Shown here: in pieces, positions 30,224 to 40,357 of the stretch | Layout: every line of letters begins with the position of its first letter | Position numbering within the stretch: position 1 is the first letter of the stretch | Source: Medakamo hakoo | Lineage: Eukaryota; Chlorophyta; Trebouxiophyceae; Coccomyxaceae | DNA length: 64,000 nucleotides | Direction: 5' to 3' | Assembly: GCA_026636295.1 (NCBI GenBank) | Contig: CP089452.1 | Location: forward strand, 62,001 to 126,000 | The notes under the pieces: model-generated | Told to the model about the DNA's origin: nothing | Databases searched by the model: none | The model's input: the letters and a program-made list of their open reading frames with translations, nothing else | Position numbers and translations under genes: made by a program

Positions 30224-32148
30224 TCACGCCTCGGCCACGCCGCTTTTCGGGGTGCGGCGGCGGGCGGCCTCCCGCGGCGAGCCGGGCGGCAGCTCCTCGT
30301 CCGAGTCCATGTCCTTGAGCAGCTCGATGACGTTTTCGTCGCCCTTGCCCGACGTCAGGCGGGCGGGCGGGGAGCCGGAGATCCACATCCAGACGGCCTC
30401 GTACCAGGACAGGCCCAGCTTCTTCATGGACGTCAGCGGGTGGAGCGGGCCCAGGCCGGAGACGAACGCGAAGATCGCGCACGCCAGCAGCGAGGCCAGG
30501 ACCTGGCCGCAGATGGACAGGATGGTCAGGCGGGACGCGCACTTGAAGACGGCGGCGGGGCCCAGGACGCGGGCCGGGTTCAGGAAGGCGCCGGAGTACG
30601 TGCCGCCCGCGGACGCGCACTGTGTGCGTTGGGGTAGGGGGATGGGTGGGGGGAGGGAGGGGTGGGTGAGAGGAGATGGTGGGGATGGGGATGGGATGGG
30701 GACAAGCGATGGGAAAAAAAAAACACTCAGCCACCCGGCCACAACGCACCGCCCACAGGGTCAGGCCGACGATGAGCGGGGTGAAGGAGCCGTGGCCGGG
30801 CTTGGCAATGCCTGGAGCGTTGGCGGGGAAGGGAGGGACGGGTGAGGGAGGGCGCTGGGTGATGCTCGGCGCCCGGGCGCGGCCGGGGGGGGGTTGCTGC
30901 ACACACCACGAGGGCGCGTCACCGGACGCGTATTTGCCCGTTGTTGACCGCCAACTCACCGCACGCGTACACGACGGAGATCAGCATGAATGTCATGATC
31001 GTTTCCCAGCCAAACACCTGGTTCTGGGTCATGCCGTCAACCATGTCCGCGGGCGTGAAGCAGCCGGGCCCCTTGGCCCCCATGGAGACGGAGACGCCGG
31101 GGACCAGGGCGGCCGCGAACAGGGAGCCGACGATGGCGCCAAGCACTTGCAGGGCCATGTAGAGGCAGGAGTGCAGGAAGGGGTAGAAACTGCGTGTGTG
31201 TGCGGGTGTGGGAGAGAAGGGGGGGGGGGGCGTGTGAGAGGTGGACAGGTGGGGAAAAAAGCTGATCCATCCAGGAAACAAAAGAAAACGCACCCGCACA
31301 GAAGGGTCGACATGGTCACGGCAGGGTTCAAGTGACCGCCAGAAATGTTGGCAGCCGTGTAGATCATGGTGGCGAGGGCCAGGCCGTTCTGGAGTTGTTT
31401 GTTTGTGTGTGTGGGCGGGGGGAGATGAATGGAGGGCGTGAGAAAAAAGGTTGTCGGGCACGGGTATTATTTTCTCCCAGTGTTTCCGTCATGAAACCCC
31501 GATCCCGCCCCCATTTTTCGCACAACGCACAGCGACAGGGCCCCACTCCTTTGCTGCCGTAGTCCCAATGAAGGAAAAGAGCATGGTTCCGAGGAATTCG
31601 ACCAGCAAGGAGATGCCGAACTGTTTGGATTTCACGGACTGATAATTCGAAAAGACACTGATGCCGGACAGTTGAAAGGGTGTTTATTTGAGTGTGAGAA
31701 GAGTGCCGGTGGACACAAGGTGCAGTGTGTGGCAAAGATTGGGAGGGCGGGCGGCACCGGAAGTGGGAGAAACAGCCGATGGCGGAATGAGGGAGGGTGG
31801 GTCGAGGTTGGCTGGACCCACTCTCTCCCTCTCTCTCTCTGTATATATCTCTCTCTGTCCACCACCAGCGACCGCGCGCCTGGACACAGGCGACGCACAG
31901 CACAAGGAGCAAGTGCGCTGGAGAGCGAAAGGCGTGCCGCCCCAAGGGTGGGCGGGCGGGCAGGCGGAAAAAAAGGCGGGCGGGCCGTTGGAGGGAAGAG
32001 GCGGCCAGGTCCGCACGTGTGGCGCGGCGAGGCTGGCGGCTCCATGCTTCGCCATCCATCCGCGATTTTTGGACAATGGCGCCACCTTCTGCGCACACAA
32101 CGCCCATTCTGACCTCACCTGTCTTTGTCCAGGCCTCTGTGGTGCCAT
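30224..32148 (-). CDS. Aquaporin (major intrinsic protein)
   Basis: Six exons: 32148-32119, 31638-31531, 31388-31294, 31189-30960, 30811-30750 and 30619-30224; 306 aa. All donors are GTGAG or GTGCG and all phases close. Exon 1 encodes just MAPQRPGQRQ. Helix 1 is FGISLLVEFLGTMLFSFIG. Loop B is SGGHLNPAV with NPA at 67-69 and loop E SGAFLNPAR with NPA at 189-191 and the selectivity Arg at 192; helices between are LYMALQVLGAIVGSLFAAAL and ETIMTFMLISVVYACG. Both NPA boxes are intact, so a water or small-solute channel is expected. The C-terminal tail of about 70 residues is acidic then basic, with LLKDMDSDEELPPGS, possibly regulatory. The subfamily is not clear; His in SGGH and the loop lengths suit a TIP/AQP1-like pore. 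Confidence 0.93.
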
Positions 32149-32886
32149 TGGGGAGGAGGTGGGCGCGGGAAGTGAGTGGGGAGGGCGTGGGCGGCGACCT
32201 AAAAAAGGAGAACACGCGTCGTCGGCAAATCGTTCGCATCAACGGTCGCTTGCGTTCTGCCGCCGGCCGCGCGGCCGGCCCCAAGCGACCCACCGTCGCC
32301 GCCCGAACCCCTCCGATCTATCAAGTAAAAGCTAAAAAACTGACTTGTCGGCTTTACCCATGGTTGGCGGTTGGTGTGTGTGTGTGTGGCGGAGGAAAAA
32401 CGGCTTTCTTGGCTGGTTGATGGTGTGAGTGACCGAGAGGTCCGGGCGCTTCTCTCCCATCAACCTGGGCCGAGACACACGAGTTTTTTTTCTTTTTTTC
32501 GGGGTTTGTCGTAACAATATAAAAACCACCGCCGGTCCGCACAATGGGGCACACGCGCGGCAGGGCACACGCAAAAAACGGGGGGACGCACGTCTCGTGT
32601 AAAAAAAAAGGCACTCCCTCCCCACCCTCTCCGTCGCAGCCACACGCGCGGCGTGTGCCGTGTGTGGGGGGAGGTGCGCGAGCACGCAGCCCACACGGAT
32701 GAGGCACAGCCGCCGCCACCACACACACACAACACGCACGCGCGCGCAACGCGACATCACGGGCCGGCATCCCGCTCTCTCCCTCCCTCAAACCCCTCCC
32801 ACCTCCACACCACACACACGTTTTAGTTTTCACACAAACAAGGGGGCAAAACACTCGCACACACGGCCTCAACTCACGGCTTTCTC
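32149..32886. other. Aquaporin upstream region and fasciclin-gene 3' UTR
   Basis: 738 bp, CA-rich toward 32886, with A/T runs. An ATG GGT AAA near 32360 (minus strand) starts a frame of only a dozen codons; it does not splice in phase to the aquaporin. No gene seen. Confidence 0.45.
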
Positions 32887-34286
32887 TCACGGCGATTCCA
32901 CCACCTTGGCCGCGTTGGGGTCGGCCGCCGCGCCAGACTGGGCGGCTTCCGCGCGGCGCGCGCCCGCCGGCTTGGGCTTGGGCGCGGCGGGCGGCGCGTC
33001 CTCCTTGGCGGCCGGCGCGGCGGCGGCGCCGTCGGCGGGCGCCGCGCCTGCGCCCGCGGCGTCGCCGGCCGCGGCGGCGGCGTCGCCCGCCGCCGCGCCC
33101 GTCGCCTTCTTGTCGTCCGCGCCGCCCGCGATGGCGCGCTTGGGCAGGAGCAGGCCGTCGATGGTGTAGACGGTCGACAGGCACGACGGGTTGCCCGAGT
33201 CGGTCAGCGTCGCGGCGTTGTGCGGGCCCTTGAGCTTGGTCTTGCCGCCCGACCCGCCGGCCGCCACGTTGATGGCGTCCTGGAAGTTGTCGCCCGGCAG
33301 CAGCGTGTTGAAGGAGTACCCGTTCAGGAACTGGTCCGACGGGATGGGGTTGGGCAGCAGGTGGTACTGCAGCACCATCAGGGTGAGGGCCGGGTTGGCG
33401 ACCAGGTCGGAGAAGTCCAGGCCCTGCTTGGCCAGGGAGTCGGTGATGGCGTCGTCCGTGGGGGCGAGCACGGTGATGGCGACGTCCGGCGAGTCCAGGA
33501 TGTCGGCCAGCTTGGCGGCCGGCGGCGTGGCGTCGACCATCTGGATGAGCTTTTTGTAGGAGCCGCTGTTTTGGAGGAAGGCGAGCGGGGTCTGGCAGCC
33601 GCCCGCCTTGGAGCCGGCCGTGGGCGCGGCGGCGGCGGCGGGGGCGGCGGCGGCGTCGGCCGGGGCGGCGGGGGCCGCCGACTCGTCCGCGGCCTTGGTC
33701 GCGTTTTTCATGTCGGCGTTGCGGGCGCCGGGCGCGGAGGCCTGTGTTTTATTAGAGGGGGGGTATGTGGGGTGTGAAGGGGGGTGAGCGTGTGTGTTTG
33801 GTTCACAGAAGTTGAGACGGTCGTTGGGCCGTTGAGACGGACGGCGCCCCCGCGGGGCGGGCGGGCGGCGCGGCGCGCGGCTTTTTTGACAGTGGGCACT
33901 GCGGGCGGGCGCGCGCGGAGGTGTGCGCCAGCCGCCAGCCGCGCGCGCGGCCTTCCCCCCCTCCCTGCTGTGTTCGTTCGCGCGAGCCCTCTTCCCTCCC
34001 ATCCCCGTCCCCAAACTCCCTTCCTCACCTTGGACGTGGACAGCATGGCGTCCAGGGCATTAGCACCGTCGTCGGCGAAGACGCCTGGTGGTGTGTTGGT
34101 GGGGGGAGGGGGGGGCGCGCGTGAGTGTTTCGCTGCCCGTGCCATTGGCTAGGCGCGCGCGGGCTCCGGCAGCGCCTTTTGGTTTTGGGGAATGCGGACG
34201 CGGGGCGCCGTCGGACCCCTCGCCAACTCACCCACAGCGCCGGCGGACAGGCACAGGGCCGCGATGGCCATGGAGGACAGCTTCAT
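32887..34286 (-). CDS. Secreted fasciclin (FAS1) domain protein
   Basis: Exons 34286-34232, 34084-34029 and 33741-32887 (donors GTGAGT and GTGAGG) give 321 aa. Exon 1 encodes a signal peptide, MKLSSMAIAALCLSAGAVG, with likely cleavage shortly after. After an Ala-rich linker a single FAS1 domain runs from about CQTPLAFLQNSGSYKKLIQM through ITVLAPTDDAITDSLA (H1 box), LMVLQYHLLPN (YH motif) to LSTVYTIDGLLLPKRAI (H2 box). The final 75 residues are Ala/Pro/Lys-rich and low in complexity, with no GPI signal. FAS1 proteins act in cell-wall or matrix adhesion. Two very small exons for the signal peptide and junction are typical of this genome. Confidence 0.92.
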
Positions 34287-35177
34287 GGTTGGCTAGAGGC
34301 GGGGGAGGGGTGCGGAAAGGGCAGGGAAGGCCTGTTGGTTTTTTTTTTTGAAGGGAGAGGGGTCGGTCAATCGGCGGTTGGGACAAAAACGGCGGAGAAC
34401 ACGGCGGCACCAGCGGCCGGCCTCCATCCAAACCCAAGGCAGGCGGGACGCTGGGCATCCGGAACGGGCTTGGGGAGCGAAGGAGGCGTGTCGGAAGGCG
34501 ATCCCCGGGGTCGGCCCCCTCCCCCGCGGGCCTGTGTGTGTGCGCCGGGGGGCAACTAGAGCGGGTGCGCGGGCGCGCGCCCCTTCCACGGCGCGCCGGG
34601 GAGTGGTTGGACGGCGCTTTCCGCAGCGCTGACCACGCTCAGTCACTAGCCAACACATTGTGGGCCTCGCACAGGCGGGGTGTGGGGCGTGGGAAGGGGC
34701 GAGGGCGGCCCCGCGTCGGCGGTCACCCATCATTCGAGCGGGCTCCTCGCATGGGTGGGGGTCGATGGAGGAGAGAGCGCTCGCCTCTCGACACAACCCC
34801 GCCGGCACCACGACAGCCACCAATTGGAGACCGACCACCGGCGCACAGCACTGGGTCCTGTCTGGCCACGCGGCGGGGTGTCGTGGGCCGGAATGGAAGC
34901 GAGGAGGTTGACCGGGCACGCACCTTTTTTTTCGCGCGCTGAGCAGTGGAGCGAAAGGTGTGAGTGAGGGAGGAGGAAGGAGAGTGGAGCGCTCCCCTCT
35001 CGGTTCGCGCCGCCACCCTCCCCTCCCGACCCTCTCTCTCCCATCAAGCGCACACACACACGGGCACTCTCGCGCTCAAAACACACACTACAAGAACATC
35101 AGCCACAGCGTCCCCCCCGCCTCCCTCCCGCCACCCTCCCACCCCACCCCCCTGCTCGCGGCAGCTCCACCACCACA
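34287..35177. other. Intergenic region
   Basis: 891 bp between the fasciclin start and the CWF19L2 stop. Frames on both strands here show mixed codon use and no recognisable domain. The part near 35045-35175 is CA- and CT-rich and probably 3' UTR. Nothing else seen. Confidence 0.45.
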
Positions 35178-37892
35178 TCACTCGTCGCCCAGCATCCGCG
35201 TCCAGTCGTGCGGGCCAAATGCGGCGCGCAGCTCGTCGCCCCACGCGGCCTGCGTCCCCGGCGCTTCGGCTTTGGCTCGCCGGTGCGCCGTTTCTGTTGG
35301 TGGTGTTGTGTTGTGGGAGTGGAGGCAGGGGCGCGTGAGGTGAGTGGGGAAAGGGCGGCAAGGCCCTGCCTGGCCCCCGGACCCCCCGCCCTCCCCCCTC
35401 CCTCTCCCATCCATCCCATCCCATCCCACTCTCACCTGGCGGCAGGCCCAACAGGCCGACCAGCACCGCCCGCCCCAGGTCCGCCTCCCTGAAGGCGCGC
35501 ACGTCGTCCACCGGGTGCACAAAGCCGGACGCCAGCCCGAACTCGACGGCCATGTACGGGAAGCCGGGCGGGATGGCGCCGCCGCGCAGGGAGGCGCGCC
35601 CACCGCCGGTCGGGATCCACCGCTTGGCCCGGTGCGTCGCCCACTCCGACCCGGCCTCGTCGATGGCGGACCGGAAGACGGCGGGCGCGCGGGCGTACGC
35701 CGACCGGGGCAGCGGGACGGCGTGGACGACGGCGTGGGCGGCCGCCGCCGCGCGCGGCGCTGTGCCCGCGCCCACGTCCAGCGCCGTCTCCACAAACACC
35801 GTCCCGCCCGCGCCGGCGCGGGCGTGCATGGCCAGCACGCACTTTTTGAAGTTGCGCATGTCGTTGGCCGTCGCCTCGTCCACCGCCCGTTCAGAGGGCG
35901 CGTGCTCGACGGGGACGATGACGCAGTGGCCCGGGACGAGGCGGCCGGCGGCCGGGACGGCCAAGTACGCACGCGGCGACGCCGCCGCGATCAGCGCCTG
36001 CTTGGCGCCGCCCAGGCAGCGGCCGCAGGACGCCAGCGCCGCCGCTTCCGCGTTGTGCGCAGCAATGGCGGCCGCGCGTTGGCGGTCGGCCGCCGTGGAC
36101 GGCAGGCGGCCGACCGTTTTGCGCGCGCGCCGCGCGTCGCGGCGCGCGTCGGCCGCGGCGCTGTCCAGGGCGGCCAGGCCGGCGTCGTCGTCGTACTCGG
36201 CGTCGGCGTCGCCGTACGCGCCGGCCCGGGACTTGGCCGCCGCACGGAGCAGGGCCGCATCGATGGCCGCGCCGCCCGCGCCGTCGTCGCCGTGGGCGGC
36301 CGCGCGCGCGAGCGCGGCCACGGTCTTGCCCTCGTCGTCGTCGTCCGCAAAGTGACGGGCGCGCGCGCCGTCGCCGCCGTACCGCTGGGTGACGCGGCGG
36401 GACGTGTGCGCGGCGGCGGCGGCGGGCGCGGTGGCGGCAGTGGCGGCGTCCCGGCCAAACGCGCCCGCCGTCGCCCGGCCGGCCGCGTCGACGAGCGGCA
36501 GGTGGACGGTGGATGATGGCTCGGGCAGGGGTGGTTGCACAGGCGCCGCCGCCACGGCAGGCGCGGCAGCAGGCGCGGCGACCGGCCGGCCCGTCAGGCG
36601 GGCGCGCAGGGCGGCGGCCGCGGCCGCGTTGGCTTTCGGCTTTCCAGCCGGCGGCGGTGGTGGAGGCGGTGGAGGTTGGGGAGGTTGGGGCTGCGCGGCG
36701 GGCGGCGCGGCGGGCGGCGCCGGCGCCGGCGCCGGCTCTGCCTCCTCCTCCATCGGCACCTCGTCCACCCGCGCCGCCGCCGCCCGCTCTTGCGCTTTGA
36801 ACCGGGCCATGAAGCGCCCGTCGTTGGCGTGCGCGTTCATGGCGGGGGCGACGGCCGCGATGGCGGCCGCCGCTTCGGCGGCCGCGTCGGCCAGCTGAGG
36901 CGACCGGCGGTGGTGGTGGCGGTGGTGGTGGGAGTGGGAGTGGGAGTGGTGCCGGCGCGGCGACCGCGACCGGGACCGCGACCGCGACCGGGACAGGGAC
37001 TGGCGGTGGTGGTGGTGGTGGTGGTGGTGGCGGTGCGGCCGCCCCGCCGGCGACCGCGACCGCGACCGCGACCGCCGGCGGTCGTGGTCCCGGCCGCGGC
37101 CACCCCCATCCCGCCGCCACGACAGGCCGCCACCGCTCCCTCTCCCGCCGCCACCGCCACCCGGCCGGCGCATGGCCGGGCCCCGGTCGGGCGCCAGATA
37201 CGGCGCGCGGCCGCCGGGGTCGCCACCACCGCCCCCGGCCGCCCGCCGGTCGGCCAGCCTGTCTTCCACGCCCAGCGCCCTCGCCCGGTCGCGGGCGGCG
37301 GCCAGGTGAGCGCGCGCGCTCGCGGGCGCCGCGGCCGTGATGTCGGAGGTCAGGGCGGCGAGCGAGCCCCACCGGTCGGCGACGATCTGGGATGGGAATG
37401 GAGGGGTTGGTGGGCGGGAGGTGGGGTGGGGGGTGGGTCTGAAGAGAAAAAAAGAGCAACCCCGAAAGAAAAACGCATGCCCCCCCGCAAAAACACACAA
37501 CACACCTCTGCAACAGACCCGCCACCGCCCGCCGCCTCGGCCTGGGCACGCTGCAGAGCCTTCAACCGCCATGACGCGCCGCCGTCGCCGATGACGGGGC
37601 GGGTGGGCGCGGGCGCGGCCACTGGCGCGCCGCCGACGCCGGACAAGCCGGCCGGCCGCGCGTCGGCGTCAATGGACGGGCGCACTGGCGCGGACGTGGA
37701 CGGCGGGCCAGCGGCCACATCAGGCGCCTCCTCCTGGACGGCTCGCCGCCGGGCCAGGGACGGGTCCGTCATCCAGGCGTCCCGGGTCGTTGGCGCGGCC
37801 GCGGCGCCGCCACCGCCGCGCTGCTGTTCCTCCTGCAGTGCGCGCTCCGCCGCGGCGGCGCCGCCGTCGACCTTTTTGACGGCGCCAAACAT
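35178..37892 (-). CDS. CWF19L2: CWF19-like splicing/lariat factor (CwfJ domains)
   Basis: Exons 37892-37506, 37386-35436 and 35293-35178 give 817 aa. The N terminus has MFGAVKKVDGG and RDAWMTDPSLARR, matching the CWF19L2 start; the first junction yields VAEIVADRWGSLAAL. An RS/His region follows (RRRSRSRSRSPAG, a run of eight His, then RSRSRSRSRSPRRHH and SHSHSHH). Conserved blocks VTQRYGGDGARARHFADDDD and DDDAGLAALDSAAADARR precede CwfJ domain 1 (CGRCLGG...YLAVPAAGRLVPGHCVIVPVEHAPSERAVDEA), with its HIT-like fold, and CwfJ domain 2 (KRWIPTGGGRASLRGGAIPPGFPYMAVEFG). The last exon gives the terminal FGPHDWTRMLGDE. CWF19L2/Drn1 proteins assist debranching of intron lariats in late spliceosomes. 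The RS/poly-His insert is longer than I expect for the family. Confidence 0.92.
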
Positions 37893-38274
37893 GGCCAGCG
37901 TGAGGGTGTGGGGGTGCGGGGTGGGGGTGCGGGGGCGGGAGGCGCCGCCACGCACACACAATTCCACGCGGGACTGGAGTTGTGAAGAGCGAGCAAAAAA
38001 CACGACACTCCATTTTTTTTTCGTTTCGCCTCCGCCCAGGCGGCGATGACGGTGTTGTGCAGCGGCGTCGATCTCCAAACTCCGGCCATGCCTGGCAGAC
38101 GCATGTGCACCCCCTACCGAGAAGGGAAAACCCGAGAAACTCCCGTCTCACCCAAAACAAACAGTGCCAACTGCCCGCCACCCCCGCAGGTTCGACCCCA
38201 CCACGTCTGACTGACCTTTCTTATGCCGTCGAAAAATCAGGTTTGGGCATAACGCCCATCCTCATCGATGGTCC
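37893..38274. other. CWF19L2 upstream region / tRNA-His 5' flank
   Basis: 382 bp without coding signal. The last 100 bp upstream of the tRNA are lower in GC and include T and A runs. No TATA-like element was placed with confidence. Confidence 0.45.
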
Positions 38275-38480
38275 GTCGGGATCGCTTAGTTGGTTAGAGC
38301 GTTACGTTGTGGAATGATAAGGGTGGTGTGTGTGGAGGGGGGTCGAACCGGGAGAGTGGTTTTTCCGAAAACCATCCTGCCGTCTTCTACCTCTCCCTCC
38401 ACGCGCCCCGCCTTAACGTCGTCGCCGATAAGCGCCATTACAGTCCCGTAGAGACCCGAGTTCGATTCTCGGTCCCGACA
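38275..38480 (+). tRNA. tRNA-His (GTG) with a 133-nt intron
   Basis: The 5' half at 38275-38312 and the 3' half at 38446-38480 fold as a full cloverleaf. The acceptor stem is GTCGGGA (38275-38281) with TCCCGAC (38473-38479). The D stem is GCTT/GAGC with loop AGTTGGTTA. The anticodon stem is TTACG (38302-38306) with CGTAG (38447-38451), the loop TTGTGG plus C, anticodon GTG at 38309-38311. The T arm is CCGAG-TTCGATT-CTCGG. The intron (38313-38445) sits after position 37, the canonical eukaryotic place, but is far longer than usual. The discriminator is A and no G(-1) is encoded, as expected when Thg1 adds it. The 3' half is duplicated in inverted orientation 1.3 kb away. Confidence 0.85.
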
Positions 38481-38886
38481 TTCGCGTGTCTTTTTGCGTT
38501 TGCGCACGTTTTTTGGTGTGGCGGGCGCGCAGCGGGCGACCTGGCGGGAGGCTGGGCGGCGGCGGGGCGACGTCTTGCCGGGTGCCGCGCGCCTGCCCCC
38601 ACGCGCCCGTTCCCACGTCCCGCCCGCGCTGCGCAGGGCTGGTGAGGGATGTCAGGTACTCGCTGGGCGGAGCGGAATGAATGAGGGCGCGAGGCGGGCA
38701 AGGCCGGCAAGTGGCGGCACGAAAGACTTTTGTCAGGGTCGCCCATCCATCCATCCATCCATCCCATCCATCCTTCCACACACACACGCACACACACACA
38801 CACTTGTTTCACTTTTTGCGCGGGTTGCAGGGCCACTCCGCCCCCCGCGCGGCGCCGCGCTGCACCCTCCAGGGCCGTGGCCCGCC

Positions 38887-39165
38887 ATGTGCACCATGTT
38901 TGAGGGCTGCTATATGAAAGCGTCCGAGCTCGAGGCGGCCGTCGTGGACGATGGCTTGCTGCGCACGCCTGGCCAGAACTTTGCCGACGCGCTGCGGGCG
39001 GACACCATCAACAACCACGGCCGCGCCTCCCTGGTCGACATGCCGCACAACATGTCCACGGACGGCGTCACCCGCTACTTTTCGGTTGAGGCGCCGCGCG
39101 ACGTCGCGAAGGCGGCGTGGGCGGAGGCGCGGGAACGCGGCGGTGCCGGCCGCGGCCGTGGGTGA
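38887..39165 (+). CDS. Orphan small ORF in the centre of the inverted repeat
   Basis: 92 codons starting MCTMFEGCYMKASELEAAVV, then RTPGQNFADALRADTINNHG, SLVDMPHNMSTDGVTRYFSV and EAPRDVAKAAWAEA before TGA. Third positions are strongly G/C and composition is balanced, unlike the simple-sequence frames nearby, so it reads as true coding sequence. It begins two bases inside the unique centre; an acceptor-like TTGCAG at 38825-38830 in the left arm could join it to an upstream exon, with GGTGAGGG near 38640-38648 as a possible donor. It may be a small gene or the surviving end of a larger one. No family recognised. Confidence 0.45.
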   Translation: MCTMFEGCYMKASELEAAVVDDGLLRTPGQNFADALRADTINNHGRASLVDMPHNMSTDGVTRYFSVEAPRDVAKAAWAEARERGGAGRGRG

Positions 39166-39260
39166 GGGCGGGGAGAGTGCCTGAGGAAATGAAAACCTTG
39201 TGCGCGGCCGCGTGGAGACGCCGGCCCAAGGCCGTGGCTGTGTCCGCGCGCGCGCGCACG

Positions 39261-39279
39261 GCTGGGGGAGTGCGGTGTG
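39261..39279 (-). pseudogene. Unassigned purine/pyrimidine-rich part of the repeat centre
   Basis: The centre downstream of the small ORF (39166-39370) has no frame with coding character; it is GC-rich to about 39280 and then T/GA-rich. No function can be given. The label is only a placeholder for a non-coding remnant. Confidence 0.1.
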
Positions 39280-39477
39280 GGCGCTGTTTTTTTTTGCTTG
39301 GAGAGAGGAGAGAGAGCATGTGGACGCATGGATGGAGAATGCCTGACAAAACTGTGGCCCGCCGACGGACCGGGCCACGGCCCTGGAGGGTGCAGCGCGG
39401 CGCCGCGCGGGGGGCGGAGTGGCCCTGCAACCCGCGCAAAAAGTGAAACAAGTGTGTGTGTGTGTGCGTGTGTGTGT

Positions 39478-39537
39478 GGATGGGATGGGATGGATGGATG
39501 GATGGATGGATGGATGGATGGATGGATGGATGGATGG
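39478..39537 (+). repeat. (ATGG)n tetranucleotide array
   Basis: About 14 tandem GGAT units in the right arm of the inverted repeat. The matching array in the left arm (about 38743-38773, complementary) is roughly half as long, so the two have drifted apart since duplication. Confidence 0.85.
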
Positions 39538-39811
39538 GCGACCCTGACAAAAGTCTTTCGTGCCGCCACTTGGCGGCCTTGCCCGCCTCGCGCCCCCATT
39601 CCGCTCCGCCCAGCGAGTGCCTGACATCCCTCACCAGCCCTGCGCAGCGCGGGCGGGACGTGGGAACGGGCGCGTGGGGGCAGGCGCGCGGCACCCGGCA
39701 AAACGTGGCCAGGCCGCCGCCCCGCCTCCCGCCAGGTCGCCCGCTGCGCGCCCGCCACACCAAAAAACGTGCGCAAACGCAAAAAGACACGCGAATGTCG
39801 GGACCGAGATC

Positions 39812-39846
39812 GACTCGGGTCTCTACGGGACTGTAATGGCGCTTAT
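39812..39846 (-). pseudogene. Inverted relic of the tRNA-His 3' half
   Basis: Reverse complement of the tRNA 3' exon within the right arm, at roughly 39803-39838, flanked by the same intron tail (outward) and the same downstream sequence (inward). The T loop is two bases short, and no 5' half is present nearby, so it cannot form a tRNA. Confidence 0.75.
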
Positions 39847-40064
39847 CGGCGACGAAAAGAAAAACCTAAGGAATTCGGGGCGCCGCGCGGCCTCGCCAGG
39901 CTGGAGCCGTTCGACAAAAAAAAAGGGAGAGCGTGGTCCACTGGCCACAAAAAAAAAACCTGCGCCTGCCGTTTCGTCTCCCTTTTCCGCCTGTGTGTGC
40001 CCCCCCCGGCCGCGCCCGGCCGCGCACGCGCGCCGCCGTCCCCACTCCTCCCACCCAATTTGCC

Positions 40065-40323
40065 ATGCGGCTGACCGCCGTCGCCCTGGTCCTGCTCGTG
40101 GCCGTGGCCGTGGCGGGTGCGAGATGAGGGGGGTGGATGATGGAGGGAGCGTGGCGGCGCGCGCACGGCCGGCCGCCCGCGCGAACAGGCCACTCCCACC
40201 CCCCCAGGCCCGCCCACCAAATACCAACAGGCCAGGAGACCGTGCCGCCGCCGCCGCTGCCGACGGCGGCGGCCACTGACGCGCCGCCGGCGCCGACCAG
40301 CCCGCCTGTGGAGGCGACCGGCA

Positions 40324-40357
<34 letters not shown>

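Larger units (their letters stand above)
38418..39855. repeat. 1.44-kb inverted duplication carrying the 3' half of tRNA-His
   Basis: Left arm 38418-38884 and right arm 39371-39855 are reverse complements with few differences, around a 486-bp unique centre. Each arm runs, outer to inner: the tail of the tRNA intron, the tRNA 3' exon, GC-rich sequence, a CCAT/ATGG tetranucleotide array, a CA/TG tract and a GGCGCCGCGC-rich end. The arms differ by small indels; the tetranucleotide array is clearly longer on the right. In the right copy the T loop has lost two T, so that half-tRNA is a relic. Outer ends lie inside the tRNA intron on the left, which argues for a local inverted duplication rather than a transposon. 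I see no target-site duplication. Confidence 0.85.

Noticed and set aside
31632-32335. Several open frames across the aquaporin first intron and upstream region on both strands
   Set aside because: Mixed codon use, no domains; the intron lies between confirmed aquaporin exons.
32330-32362. ATG GGT AAA GCC start as aquaporin exon 1
   Set aside because: Neither donor there joins in phase to the exon at 31638; the 30-nt exon at 32148-32119 does, with a CAG/GTGAGG donor.
34287-35170. Frames of 90-250 codons upstream of the fasciclin gene
   Set aside because: No third-position GC bias and no recognisable motifs; treated as intergenic.
38418-39855. Transposon or MITE with terminal inverted repeats
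   Set aside because: The left end lies inside a tRNA intron, no target-site duplication is visible and the centre holds no transposase-like sequence.
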